Positions 24,320 through 33,492 of a DNA stretch of 64,000 nucleotides are shown here, one piece after another. Source of the DNA: Arthrobacter sp. ES3-54 (GTDB lineage Bacteria; Actinomycetota; Actinomycetes; Actinomycetales; Micrococcaceae); assembly GCF_029504395.1 (NCBI RefSeq), contig NZ_JAQFIF010000003.1, positions 372,001 to 436,000 of the forward strand, in the 5' to 3' direction. Position 1 is the first letter of the stretch. Each line of letters opens with the position of its first letter. The position numbers and the translations under genes were made by a program. Under the pieces are notes generated by a model. That model was not told where the DNA came from. It saw only the letters and a program-made list of their open reading frames with translations, and did no database searches.

Positions 24320-24937
24320 TCAGGATTCCTTGACGATGATGCTGCCCACCTGTGTGGCGATCCGGCGCATGTCCTTCGTGACTTCCACGAGCTGGTTCGC
24401 GACGTCGCGGTTGCGCGCGTACTGCATCGCCTTCATCTCGTGGAGCATGTCCGCGACCCAAACCCGGTGCGTGCGTTCGGCGCGTTTGGCCAGCCGCAAG
24501 ATCTCGATCCAGTAGTCCTCGAGGTCGTCCAGGTTGTTCAGCTTCCGCATGGCATCGACCGTGAGTTCGGCCTGGCGGCTGATGATTTCCAGCTGGTCCG
24601 CGGCGCGTTTGGGCAGCCGTTCGAGCTTGTAGAGGGACACGAGCTCGGCGGCGGCGTCGAGCTTCTCCATTGCCTCGTTGAGGAAGCGGGACAGCGTGTA
24701 CATGTCCTCACGGGGGAGCGGGTTTATGAAGCTGGTCCGCATGTGGGTCAGGAGGGCAAAGTGCAGTTCCGCTGATTTGGCCTCGTGGTTGTGCATGTCT
24801 TCCACGAGCCGGGCATGCTCACTGGCCGGGGCGCCGAGGATCTCCGAGAGGGTTCCAGTCGCCAGCACGATCTGGCGCGCCATTTGGGAGAGCAGGTTCA
24901 GTCCGGCGGACTCCTGCGGGAACAGGCGCAGCTTCAC
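24320..24937 (-). CDS. DUF47 family PiT accessory/regulator protein
   Basis: A 205-residue helical cytosolic protein of the PhoU-like DUF47 family: MKLRLFPQESAGLNLLSQMARQIV, EHARLVEDMHNHEAKSAELHFAL, FINPLPREDMYTLSRFLNEAMEKLD and MRRIATQVGSIIVKES are the family pattern. DUF47 proteins sit beside PiT permeases and modulate them. GTG 24937 is the start with GGAAGA about 20 nt upstream. Co-transcribed with the permease gene. Confidence 0.92.
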   Translation of the reverse strand: MKLRLFPQESAGLNLLSQMARQIVLATGTLSEILGAPASEHARLVEDMHNHEAKSAELHFALLTHMRTSFINPLPREDMYTLSRFLNEAMEKLDAAAELVSLYKLERLPKRAADQLEIISRQAELTVDAMRKLNNLDDLEDYWIEILRLAKRAERTHRVWVADMLHEMKAMQYARNRDVANQLVEVTKDMRRIATQVGSIIVKES

Positions 24938-25131
24938 TGGGTGTCACCGGTCTTCCGAAGAGGGGCTCGCGGGTGGAGTCCGCCGGCCGTGTGACTTGAC
25001 GGTGACCAGCGCATACGCATTACTTTACCGTCCGAGTCCGGCCCGGACCGGCCAGACGCGGCGTGTGACGGTGCATGCAGGGGCGCAGCTAAAAAGGCAG
25101 CTAAAGCCGGAGGCAAAGAAGGCATGAAAAT
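24938..25131. other. Intergenic region upstream of the DUF47-PiT operon
   Basis: About 190 bp with the operon promoter (probable A/T-rich stretch at 25010-25030 on the minus strand). Beyond it, to 25334, lies an imperfect hairpin-rich stretch described separately. No gene is seen in the whole 24938-25334 gap. Confidence 0.35.
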
Positions 25132-25215
25132 GGTGCCGAACCGGATACGCCTCTCGGCGGTAGGCCGCTCTAGGCGGCTAAATGTTGAAGCCCGGGGGTT
25201 TCGCGGTTCGGCACC
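25132..25215. other. Structured element with 12-bp closing stem
   Basis: Perfect 12-bp arms GGTGCCGAACCG (25132-25143) and CGGTTCGGCACC (25204-25215) enclose 60 nt that contain a second hairpin, GCCGC (25164-25168) / GCGGC (25174-25178), loop TCTAG. The region is less GC-rich at its flanks and contains no ORF. It does not fit tRNA, tmRNA or a riboswitch that I can recognise. A structured small RNA or a degenerate repeat are both possible. Confidence 0.4.
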
Positions 25216-25334
25216 GCTTTCAGTTTTCTACGTAGGTTCTTGCAAGTCAACATTGACAGCCTGCCCCTGCCGTGCGTGTCGGGGGTGGTTTCAGCCCCTC
25301 ATCCGGGCGTCCGCCGCGCCGGCCGGCCGGGGAT

Positions 25335-25988
25335 TTAGTCCAGTTCGCCCAGCCGCCATGCATTGGCAGCGTGCTCGAGGTCCTCCGCCGTCTTGACCAG
25401 AAGATGCGAGTTGCGGGTGAGCTTGCTGGCGTGGTTCTCGTTGCTGTGCTCGGCGTTGTCGGCAAGCGTCGCCTGCCCCAGGGCCACCACGCGGCAGAAT
25501 GCGGCAGAACGTTCCAGCGCGACGTCGAATTCGCCGTCGAACGCCCCGGAGAGAATGGCGTCCGCCATGGACTTCATCTCATCCGCGCCGGGCGGTTCGG
25601 CGGCGCCGGCCACCACATGCGAAACCTGGGCCGTGTCCTTGCCCGCCTTGAAGTAGACGGAGATCCGCTCGGGATCCTGGATGGTGGCGGCCCGCAGGGC
25701 GTAAAGGCGCCACAGGGCGCCGGGGAGGGACCGGGCGGGGCTTTCGGCCCACATTTCAGCGATCGCTTCCAGGCCCTGCTCATCGGCCAGTTTCACGAGC
25801 CGCTTGGTGACTTTGGGGTCGTCGCTGTCGCGGCCGCGGCGCACCAGCGCCTGCGCGGCCAGATGGGCCGCTTCCGAGACGCGGGCGGGATCGGCCCCGC
25901 CGGCGAAGGGCTCAAAGTCGATCGGCGCGAAGGGTTTCGGCTTGTGGTGCCGCGGGCCGGTGGCGCTTGATCCTGCTTGCTCGCTCAT
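25335..25988 (-). CDS. Conserved actinobacterial hypothetical protein
   Basis: A 217-residue soluble, helix-rich, acidic protein with no signal peptide or membrane segment. Visible stretches include FAPIDFEPFAGGADPARVSEAAHLAAQALVRRG and ALWRLYALRAATIQDPERIS; the C-terminus (LADNAEHSNENHASKLTRNSHLLVKTAEDLEHAANAW) is amphipathic. I recall homologues in actinobacteria sometimes mislabelled as an RNA polymerase subunit, but no polymerase motif is present. TAGCGT lies 6 nt before ATG 25988 on the minus strand, a leaderless arrangement. Confidence 0.75.
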   Translation of the reverse strand: MSEQAGSSATGPRHHKPKPFAPIDFEPFAGGADPARVSEAAHLAAQALVRRGRDSDDPKVTKRLVKLADEQGLEAIAEMWAESPARSLPGALWRLYALRAATIQDPERISVYFKAGKDTAQVSHVVAGAAEPPGADEMKSMADAILSGAFDGEFDVALERSAAFCRVVALGQATLADNAEHSNENHASKLTRNSHLLVKTAEDLEHAANAWRLGELD

Positions 25989-25994
25989 GCCCCC

Positions 25995-26000
25995 ACGCTA
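25995..26000 (-). promoter_or_regulatory. Leaderless -10 box (TAGCGT) for the 25335 gene
   Basis: Minus-strand TAGCGT, 6 nt (GGGGGC), then ATG 25988. The GGGGGC run is not a Shine-Dalgarno. Confidence 0.5.
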
Positions 26001-26192
26001 CTCCAGTGCCGCAAGGGAATCGAGGATCGGCCGGCGCTGCTGCCGGTGACGCCGGTGACCGACGACGCCGGTCCGGGGGAATGTGGAAAATGCCGGCCCG
26101 GGTCTGGGGTACAGTATTAACGTCCAGAAATGGACTGGGCTGAAACGCACCGCAGCAGCGGATTTATCCGCTGGTTTGGAGCAAATCGGCTG

Positions 26193-26265
26193 GGGCCTTT
26201 AGCTCAGTTGGTAGAGCATCGGACTTTTAATCCGTGGGTCGTGGGTTCGATCCCCACAGGGCCCA
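26193..26265 (+). tRNA. tRNA-Lys (anticodon TTT)
   Basis: A 73-nt cloverleaf. The acceptor stem is GGGCCTT paired with AGGGCCC (one T-G pair), the D arm is GCTC-AGTTGGTA-GAGC, the anticodon loop is CTTTTAA in the stem TCGGA/TCCGT, and the T arm is GTGGG-TTCGATC-CCCAC. The discriminator is A and no CCA is encoded. The anticodon TTT reads AAA and AAG. Confidence 0.97.
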
Positions 26266-26289
26266 CTCTTTTAGCGAAGAGTGGAAAAT

Positions 26290-26326
26290 CCCCGGTTTCC
26301 TGGCAACAGGAGGCCGGGGTTTTTTC
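26290..26326 (+). terminator. Rho-independent terminator after tRNA-Lys
   Basis: CCCCGG / CCGGGG stem, an 18-nt loop that holds a further TCCTG/CAGGA pairing, then TTTTTT. Confidence 0.85.
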
Positions 26327-26441
26327 GTGCCTGCCCTCTGTCCTTTCCCGTTTCGCGTGGCCCGGAGCACCGGGCCCCGGAGCTCCGGGACCTGTAACTG
26401 CGGGCGCCTGGATTGTAAGGCTGGCTAGTTACCAGTTCGGC

Positions 26442-26447
26442 TAGGCT
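26442..26447 (+). promoter_or_regulatory. Leaderless -10 box (TAGGCT) for the MarR gene
   Basis: TAGGCT, 6 nt, ATG 26454. No ribosome binding site is seen. Confidence 0.5.
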
Positions 26448-26453
26448 TGGCGG

Positions 26454-26948
26454 ATGGACTCCCACGGCGCCTCCGGATATTGGTATGGCCCCGAAGGCAG
26501 CCTGGACACCCCTGCGGCCCTCCTGCAGGCCCTCCGCGACTACCGGATCTCGGAGGTGGCGACCAGGCGGTCCACCCGCGATTCGATGGGGATGGGCGAG
26601 ACGGACCTGCTGGCCCTGCGCTACCTGCTGCGGGCCACGGCGACCGGCCAGCGGGTGGGGCCGAAGGATCTCAGCCGGGTCCTGGGCATCACCACAGCCT
26701 CCACCACATCGCTGATCGACCGGCTGGTGGCGAGCGGGCACGTCCGGCGCGAGCCGCACCCTACCGACCGGCGCTCGCTCGTGATCGTGCCGACGGTGGC
26801 GACGGATTCCGAGGTCCGCGCCACGCTCGGCCATATGCACCGGCGGATGATGGAGGTGGCCGAGTCCATGAGCGCCGAGGACGCCCGGGTGGTCATTACG
26901 TTTCTGCGCCGGATGAGCGCGGCCCTTGGCGACGAGCCGCGCAACTAG
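26454..26948 (+). CDS. MarR-family transcriptional regulator
   Basis: A 164-residue winged-helix repressor. The recognition region is GPKDLSRVLGITTASTTSLIDRLVASGHVRREPHPTDRRS, with the DxR wing (PTDRRS) conserved in MarR proteins. N-terminal residues 1-40 are variable. Ligand unknown. The 60-bp A/T-rich segment after it probably holds the promoter of the next gene and may be its operator. Start at ATG 26454, 6 nt behind TAGGCT. Confidence 0.88.
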   Translation: MDSHGASGYWYGPEGSLDTPAALLQALRDYRISEVATRRSTRDSMGMGETDLLALRYLLRATATGQRVGPKDLSRVLGITTASTTSLIDRLVASGHVRREPHPTDRRSLVIVPTVATDSEVRATLGHMHRRMMEVAESMSAEDARVVITFLRRMSAALGDEPRN

Positions 26949-27001
26949 CTCGTTTAACTACTTATATGTATGCTTACTAGTTGTTTTTGACATCAAACGA
27001 G
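26949..27001. promoter_or_regulatory. A/T-rich segment with long inverted repeat upstream of the 27012 gene
   Basis: CTCGTTT (26949-26955) and AAACGAG (26995-27001) form a 7-bp repeat around 39 nt of strongly A/T-rich DNA (ACTTATATGTATGCTTAC). This contrasts sharply with the surrounding GC content. It likely holds the promoter and possibly a site for the adjacent MarR. The -35/-10 pair cannot be assigned with certainty. Confidence 0.4.
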
Positions 27002-27011
27002 AGTAGGCGCT

Positions 27012-27260
27012 GTGGCTGAATCTGCAACCCTTGCCGGGCACTTGGTGACGGTTCTGACGGTTCCCTCTCCCTGGGCCCCGCTGCACTGCGGTGCACCCAT
27101 GGAGTGGCGCTCGCCGGAGCCGGACACCATGTCCTCATACTCATTCGGGCCCGCCGACCCATCCTTGGCCCTCCCTGCCGTGTGGCGCTGCGACTGCGGT
27201 TTCCAGCTGGACGGTCTCGAACGGGGCCACGCGGGCGTCAGTCCCTCAATCTCGCGCTGA
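27012..27260 (+). CDS. Small zinc-ribbon-like protein, unknown function
   Basis: An 82-residue protein. Cysteines at PLHCGAPMEWR and the pair in VWRCDCGFQLDG suggest a small metal-binding knuckle. No family is recognised. GTG 27012 follows GAGAGTAGG. It overlaps the convergent lactonase gene end by 15 nt. Coding status is likely because of an intact frame, an RBS and an A/T-rich promoter, but not proven. Confidence 0.55.
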   Translation: MAESATLAGHLVTVLTVPSPWAPLHCGAPMEWRSPEPDTMSSYSFGPADPSLALPAVWRCDCGFQLDGLERGHAGVSPSISR

Positions 27261-28358
27261 GGTTCCGGGCCGGGCCGGCACCAGCGCTGTGGGTGAGGCC
27301 ACGTGCAGCCGGTCCGCGGGGACTCCCGGCAGCCCTGATTCCGCGTCCAGGGGAAATGTGACGACGTCGCCGGAGCGTTCGTGGGCGACGTGCAACGAGC
27401 CGCCGCGGACCAGGTGGTGGCGGGGCCAGTTGCCGCCGCTGGGTACATCGGCCACCGGGCGCAGCGCCGCGCCTCCGGCCTCCACCTCCAGCACGCTGAG
27501 CCGGTTCGAGCCGCGGACACCGACGTAGGCGTGCCTGCCGCCGGCCGCCAACGCGATCTCAGCTGCCGAGTCTCCCGGCAGCGCCCCGCCGGCGGTGGCC
27601 GGCCCGACGAAACCGAGCCGGAAGTCCCCGGAGTCCGGCGACAGCACGGCCACGGCCACCTCAATTGAATACTCGGTCACCACAAAGACGTTGCCGCCCG
27701 GGTGCTGGACCAGGTGCCTGGGGCCGCTGCCCCGCGGCAGGACCACCTCATCCTCCAGAACCGGCCCCAGACCCGTCCCCGAAGCCCGCCCCGGTCCGGA
27801 GCGGACATTCCAGATCCGCAGGAGATCGTGGCCGAGATCGGTGGTCATCACCCGGCCATCGGCCAGCGTGAGAGCGGCATGCGCACGGCTGGGCCGCTCC
27901 TGTCGTTCGGGGGCGCCGCCGTCGGGAACGTCACCGTAGGGGTCGAGCGACTCGACGGCGGCGGTCCGGTCCATGATGCCGCCGTCGGCGTCGAGCTCAT
28001 AGAACTGCACCTGGCCGTCGCCCCAACAGCAGACTACGAGAAAGCGGCCGGAGGGCTCGACGGCGACATGGCAGGCCGCGTCACCAGCCGGCCATGCGGG
28101 GCCCGCGGGCTCCAGGCCAAACGCGCCGGCCCGGCGGTAGGCCCGGACAGTCCTGGCCTGCTCTGCCACGGCGTAGACCACGGGAAGGGTGGGATGGACC
28201 GCCAGGAAAGACGGTGAGTCGGCCGCGGCCGCGATTCCGAGCCAGCGCAGGGTGCCGTCGGCCGCCGCGGCAACCGCGCCGATCCCCGCGCCGCTGCCGC
28301 CAGAGTCTGCCGTGTAGGAGCCGGTCCAGATGAGGTCGTTTGCAGGGATGGAGTCCAT
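27246..28358 (-). CDS. Lactonase family protein (beta-propeller, 6-phosphogluconolactonase-like)
   Basis: A 370-residue protein that looks like a seven-bladed beta-propeller of the YbhE/Pgl type: WTGSYT..GSGAGI, SPSFLAVHPTLPVVYAVAE, CHVAVEPSGRFLVVCCWGDGQVQFYEL, GSGPRHLVQHPGGNVFVVTEYS and NWPRHHLVRGGSLHVAHE. Family members hydrolyse 6-phosphogluconolactone or similar sugar lactones in the cytoplasm. No signal peptide is seen with ATG 28358, chosen because longer in-frame starts are not conserved and extend into the spacer. The substrate is inference from the family. Confidence 0.85.
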   Translation of the reverse strand: MDSIPANDLIWTGSYTADSGGSGAGIGAVAAAADGTLRWLGIAAAADSPSFLAVHPTLPVVYAVAEQARTVRAYRRAGAFGLEPAGPAWPAGDAACHVAVEPSGRFLVVCCWGDGQVQFYELDADGGIMDRTAAVESLDPYGDVPDGGAPERQERPSRAHAALTLADGRVMTTDLGHDLLRIWNVRSGPGRASGTGLGPVLEDEVVLPRGSGPRHLVQHPGGNVFVVTEYSIEVAVAVLSPDSGDFRLGFVGPATAGGALPGDSAAEIALAAGGRHAYVGVRGSNRLSVLEVEAGGAALRPVADVPSGGNWPRHHLVRGGSLHVAHERSGDVVTFPLDAESGLPGVPADRLHVASPTALVPARPGTSARD

Positions 28359-28639
28359 GCTGACATCCTGCCAGCCGGCCCTGCCACGGCGCGGCAGCAC
28401 CCCAGCAAACAACCGTCGCAAACAACCGGCGATTACAACCGTCGCGAACCGCCGGAACGTCCCCGTGGGCCCTATCACCTGGGGATCCTGCGCCTTCGGT
28501 AGCATGGGGGAGTCCGAGCAACTGCAGCAAAAGGAGGTGGGTCCCGTTCACGCAAGCCCAGAAAGGGCGCCCTCCCAGCAGTGCCGGCCGCGGCCAGCTC
28601 ACGGTGAGGGCGTCTGACACCAGACCGAAAGGCGCTCCC

Positions 28640-29473
28640 ATGCCAGTAATCCGCCATCATTCCCCGCACGAGACCCTCACGGCCACGCTCCGTGCAGCCG
28701 GCTGCGTGTTTGCCGAAGACGAAGCTCGCCTGATGATCGACGCAGCCCCGACGCCGGCGGCACTCGAGGCGATGGCCGCCCGGAGGGTTGCCGGCCTTCC
28801 CCTTGAACACATACTCGGCTGGGCGGAATTCTGCGGACTCCGCATCGCGGTGGCCACCGGGGTGTTTGTGCCGCGGCGGCGGACGGAATTCCTCGTCCGG
28901 CAGGCCGCTGCGCTGCTGGACGCGTGGCGCAGGGTGCCGGGCGCTGACCGCCCGGCACCCGTCGTCGTCGATCTCTGCTGCGGGTCCGGGGCTGTCGGCG
29001 CGGCGCTGGCCGCGCTCGCCGGCCCCGCCGAACTCCACTGCGCGGATATCGATCCCATGGCCGTGGCGTGCGCGCGCACCAACGTCCTGCCACTGGGCGG
29101 GGAGGTCCACGAAGGCGATCTCTATGCTCCGCTCCCGCCGGGGCTCCGCGGCCGCGTCCGTTTGTTGGCCGCCAACGCCCCCTACGTGCCCTCGGCGGAC
29201 ATTGAAACCATGCCGCAGGAGGCGCGCGTGCATGAGCCGCGGGCCTGCCTGGACGGCGGCGCCGACGGGCTGGAGGTGCAGCGCCGGGTCGCCGCCGGCG
29301 CGCGGGAGTGGCTGATGCCCGGCGGCCAAGTGCTGATAGAGACCAGCCGCCGGCAGGCCGCCCAGACGGCCGGAATTTTTCGCAGCCACGGACTGGCGGC
29401 CCGCGTGCTGCGCTCGGAGGAGCTGGGGGCTACGGTGGTGGCCGGCGCGCTGGCGCCTGCCGGCGGACGGTAG
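28640..29473 (+). CDS. Putative protein N5-glutamine methyltransferase (HemK/PrmC-like)
   Basis: A 277-residue SAM-dependent methylase. N-terminal helical residues 1-80 end with PLEHILGWAEF, as in PrmC. Motif I is VVDLCCGSGAVGAAL (about residues 108-122). The PrmC-type catalytic motif NPPY is changed here to NAPYVP (about residues 172-177), which keeps Asn and Tyr but replaces the first Pro. It may not be the main release-factor methylase; a canonical prmC usually sits next to prfA. ATG 28640 with GAAAGG upstream is preferred to the longer in-frame start. Monocistronic. Confidence 0.8.
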   Translation: MPVIRHHSPHETLTATLRAAGCVFAEDEARLMIDAAPTPAALEAMAARRVAGLPLEHILGWAEFCGLRIAVATGVFVPRRRTEFLVRQAAALLDAWRRVPGADRPAPVVVDLCCGSGAVGAALAALAGPAELHCADIDPMAVACARTNVLPLGGEVHEGDLYAPLPPGLRGRVRLLAANAPYVPSADIETMPQEARVHEPRACLDGGADGLEVQRRVAAGAREWLMPGGQVLIETSRRQAAQTAGIFRSHGLAARVLRSEELGATVVAGALAPAGGR

Positions 29474-29536
29474 CTGCCCGGGGGCGAGCTGCCCGGGGGC
29501 GGCTACCGCGGTCCCTGCAAACACCGCCTAGGGCAG

Positions 29537-29968
29537 CTAGGGCAGTTTGTCCCCGTCCACGTTGGTAGCAGGACCGGCCGGGGTGGCGCCGCCCTCGTCG
29601 GACCAGTCCTGGCCGTCCTGGTCGGTGAGGGCCGGGTCGGAGTCGACATCGCGGGCCGCGGACAGGGGTGTTCCGGGCGTGGCTGTTCCGGGCGTGGCCG
29701 CGGAGGTGCCCCCGTGTCCTGCATCGCGGTGAACGGCGGAGCTGATGACAGTACCCGCGCGGCGGGCGGCTTCGCCGAGCTGCTCGGAGACCTCCGGGGC
29801 TTTGTCTTTGATTGTTTCGGCCGCCGCAGCCACCTTGTCCTGGACCGGCTTGCTGTGCCACAGTTCTTCGCTGCGGGCTTTGAGCTTGTCATAGGCGGCC
29901 CGGCCGGACCTTGATCCCAGGACATATCCTGCTGCCACTCCGATGCCGAAAAGAAGTTTGCCTTTCAT
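29537..29968 (-). CDS. YtxH-domain-like membrane-associated stress protein
   Basis: A 143-residue protein with one N-terminal hydrophobic segment (KLLFGIGVAAGYVLGSRSGR), the YtxH pattern, then amphipathic helices (KVAAAAETIKDKAPEVSEQLGEAARRAG) and an acidic disordered C-terminal tail. YtxH proteins are general stress genes of unknown mechanism. ATG 29968 has GGAG upstream. It lies on the minus strand, about 140 bp beyond the YeaQ-type gene end. Confidence 0.75.
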   Translation of the reverse strand: MKGKLLFGIGVAAGYVLGSRSGRAAYDKLKARSEELWHSKPVQDKVAAAAETIKDKAPEVSEQLGEAARRAGTVISSAVHRDAGHGGTSAATPGTATPGTPLSAARDVDSDPALTDQDGQDWSDEGGATPAGPATNVDGDKLP

Positions 29969-30091
29969 GCTGTGCTCCTGCTCCCTGACGTAGGTGGAAA
30001 AGTAGACGTTTCTGAACAGTTCCTAAACAGTGGGTGGCGGGGCTGACTCTTGAAGCCCGCGGGCCACCCTTGCCTGTCAAAGTAATGCAAA

Positions 30092-30124
30092 AAACCGGCC
30101 CCGGGAATATCCCGGGGCCGGTTT
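30092..30124 (-). terminator. Rho-independent terminator after the YeaQ-type gene
   Basis: A perfect 14-bp stem AAACCGGCCCCGGG / CCCGGGGCCGGTTT with a 5-nt loop. Read on the minus strand it is followed by a T-run (TTTTTT), so it terminates the 30141 gene. Confidence 0.9.
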
Positions 30125-30140
30125 CCGGTCAGTCTCCGTG

Positions 30141-30404
30141 TTAGCGGGCTGAGCGCTTGCTGATCATGCCGTAAACGAGCAGGACGATGATCGCACCGCC
30201 GATGGCCAGCAGCCAGGTGGACAGCGAGAAGAACTCGTTGATGCCCACGCCGAACAGTGCGCTGCCGATGAATCCACCCAAGAGGGCGCCGACGACGCCG
30301 AGGATCAGAGTGATGATGATGCCACCGCCCTGACGTCCCGGGAGGATGGCCTTAGCGATTGCTCCGGCGATGAGGCCCAGAATCAGAAATGCGAGAAAAC
30401 CCAT
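30141..30404 (-). CDS. GlsB/YeaQ/YmgE family stress-response membrane protein
   Basis: An 87-residue protein with three hydrophobic helices: FLAFLILGLIAGAIAKAILPG, IIITLILGVVGALLGGFIGSAL and LLAIGGAIIVLLVYGMISK. These Gly/Ala-rich short proteins are induced by stress or stationary phase; the mechanism is unknown. ATG 30404 is chosen over a longer version because GAAGGAAC lies upstream. A palindrome of the CTAAGCATG type precedes it. Confidence 0.85.
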   Translation of the reverse strand: MGFLAFLILGLIAGAIAKAILPGRQGGGIIITLILGVVGALLGGFIGSALFGVGINEFFSLSTWLLAIGGAIIVLLVYGMISKRSAR

Positions 30405-30473
30405 TTTTTCGTTCCTTCTTCTTTCATTGAGGAGGCACCCGGATCGCCGGGTGCGCTTCATCCTTCTGCCCCA

Positions 30474-30493
30474 ATACTAATCATGCTTAGTAT
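30474..30493. repeat. 20-bp palindrome ATACTAATCATGCTTAGTAT
   Basis: 18 of 20 positions are symmetric, centred on CATG. It lies about 70 bp upstream of the YeaQ-type gene and is probably a binding site or part of its promoter. The minus strand contains CTAAGCATG, as does a site at 55724-55732 before DUF6458. Confidence 0.7.
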
Positions 30494-30605
30494 CAAAGAG
30501 CCACCCGGCTCCCTGGGCGCTTGTCTGGCGGGGTGCCAAAACAGCCAAAATGTGGCGGGATGATTCACGGGAGTTCACGCCGTGTACGGGCGTTGTTTCG
30601 TTGTC

Positions 30606-30695
30606 ATTGGTTCAGTTGTTCACCGTTGGAATGCTCACTGTTCGAATGGTCACTGTTCGAATATTCACGGTTCAAATGTTCGTGTTCAATTGTGC
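30606..30695. repeat. Tandem 15-bp repeat array (iteron-like)
   Basis: Four clear 15-bp units at 30621, 30636, 30651 and 30666 share the pattern CAC-GTT-GAAT; degenerate units flank them at 30606 and 30681. The best units are CACTGTTCGAATGGT and CACTGTTCGAATATT. The array is in the 319-bp gap between the YeaQ-type gene and the aldo-keto reductase end, where I find no gene or origin. Confidence 0.7.
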
Positions 30696-30723
30696 GTTTG
30701 GCATGCCCGGCGCCGGCCGGGGC

Positions 30724-31695
30724 CTACCATGCGTAGTCTTCCGGTGCCGTGCGATGGCCAGGGAAAATCTCGTCCAGGCGCTTGAGCGCGTCGGCGTCGA
30801 GCTTCAACTTGTGCGCCCTGATGGAGGCCTCGAGTTGCTCGGGGGTCCGCGGGCCGATAATCGGAGCGGTGACGGCCGGCTGGTGGAGCAGCCACGCGAG
30901 CGCCACGTCCGCAGGTTCCTGACCCAGTTCGGCGGCGAAGTCCTCGTATCGCCGGATCTGTTTCTGGTGCGATTTGAGCGCCTCGAGGGCACGGCCGGCG
31001 ACGCGGCGGACGCCGTCGCCGTCCTTCTTCAGCACGCCGCCCAGCAGGCCGCCGTGCAGCGGCGACCATGGCAGGATCCCCAGGCCGTACTGCTGGGCGG
31101 CAGGGATGACTTCCAGTTCCGCGTCCCGGGTCAGCAGGTTGTAGATCGACTGTTCGCTGACCAGCCCGTTGTAGTTGCGGCGGGTGGCGATTTCCTGGGC
31201 GCGGGCGATGTGCCACCCGGCGAAGTTACTGCTGCCGGAGTACAGGATCTTGCCTTGCCGGACGGCGACCTCGATAGCCTGCCAGATCTCCTCCCAGGGC
31301 GTGTTCCGGTCCACATGATGGAACTGGTAGAGATCGATGTAGTCCGTCTGCAGCCGCTTCAGGCTGGCATCGAGCGCCCGGCGGATGTGCAAGGCCGAGA
31401 GCTTGGACTCATTGGGCCGGTCGGTCATGGTGCCGAACAGTTTGGTGGCGAGCACCGTGCGCTCACGGCGCTCGCCTCCTTGGGCAAACCAGCGGCCGAG
31501 TATTTCCTCCGTCCAGCCGCGGTGGCTCGAGCCGCCGTACACGTTGGCGGTATCGACGAAATTGATGCCGGCGGCCTGCGCGGTGTCCAGGATGGCGAAG
31601 GCCTGCTTCTCCTCTGTCTGCGGGCCAAAGTTCATGGTCCCCAGGCACAGGCGCGAGACTGTCAGACCGGAGCGGCCAAGGTGCGTGTAGCGCAT
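30724..31695 (-). CDS. Aldo/keto reductase
   Basis: A 323-residue NADPH-dependent reductase with a TIM-barrel fold. The catalytic tetrad is visible: Asp and Tyr in DTANVYGG, Lys in ATKLFG, His in YQFHHVDR. NADP binding shows in IIGPRTPEQLEASI at the C-terminus. It belongs to the AKR group that reduces aldehydes or sugars. It is monocistronic, with ATG 31695 and GGAGAGGAACGCG upstream. Substrate is not evident. Confidence 0.92.
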   Translation of the reverse strand: MRYTHLGRSGLTVSRLCLGTMNFGPQTEEKQAFAILDTAQAAGINFVDTANVYGGSSHRGWTEEILGRWFAQGGERRERTVLATKLFGTMTDRPNESKLSALHIRRALDASLKRLQTDYIDLYQFHHVDRNTPWEEIWQAIEVAVRQGKILYSGSSNFAGWHIARAQEIATRRNYNGLVSEQSIYNLLTRDAELEVIPAAQQYGLGILPWSPLHGGLLGGVLKKDGDGVRRVAGRALEALKSHQKQIRRYEDFAAELGQEPADVALAWLLHQPAVTAPIIGPRTPEQLEASIRAHKLKLDADALKRLDEIFPGHRTAPEDYAW

Positions 31696-31794
31696 AACGC
31701 GTTCCTCTCCGTCCTGACCTCCTCCGCCCTGACGTATCGCGGGTTTCCTCCGAAGGCGGGCCGGTGCGTGCCGCCGTCGCTCCGGAGGCTGGCG

Positions 31795-32004
31795 TCAGCG
31801 CTCCAGGCGGAACCCGAGCTTGATGGTGACCTGCCAGTCGGCCACCTGCCCGTTTTCAAGGTGGCCGCGGACCTCCTTGACTTCGAACCAATCAAGGTTC
31901 CGGAGGGTCTTGGCGGCCTCGGCGATGCCGTTCCGGACGGCTGCATCGACGCCCTCGTTCGAGGTTCCGACAATTTCAGAAATGCTGTAAGTGTGATTAG
32001 ACAA
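31795..32004 (-). CDS. Dodecin, flavin-binding small protein
   Basis: A 69-residue dodecin. It matches the family: SNHTYSISEIVGTSNEGVDAAVRNGIAEAAKTLRNLDWFEVKEVRGHLENG, with the flavin-contacting Trp in LDWFEV. Dodecins store flavin or coenzyme A in a hollow 12-mer. TTG 32004 is preceded by GAGGAG. Monocistronic. Confidence 0.95.
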   Translation of the reverse strand: MSNHTYSISEIVGTSNEGVDAAVRNGIAEAAKTLRNLDWFEVKEVRGHLENGQVADWQVTIKLGFRLER

Positions 32005-32056
32005 CTTCGCTCCTCGTGATCGCCATCGATGCCCGGCAGTGGGCCGTTCCTGCAGA

Positions 32057-33412
<1,356 letters not shown>

Positions 33413-33492
33413 GCCGCGCATCCGGCGCAGCGCGGCCGGCACGGCCTGCCCGCTTGAGCGCGCCCAGGCGCACCAAGCCTGGCGGTTTCGCG

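Noticed and set aside
25132..25215. tRNA or tmRNA gene
   Set aside because: No cloverleaf, no T-loop GTTCGA and no tmRNA ends could be drawn.
30606..30695. Origin of replication or plasmid iterons
   Set aside because: There is no DnaA box cluster, rep gene or partition gene nearby, so an origin is not supported.
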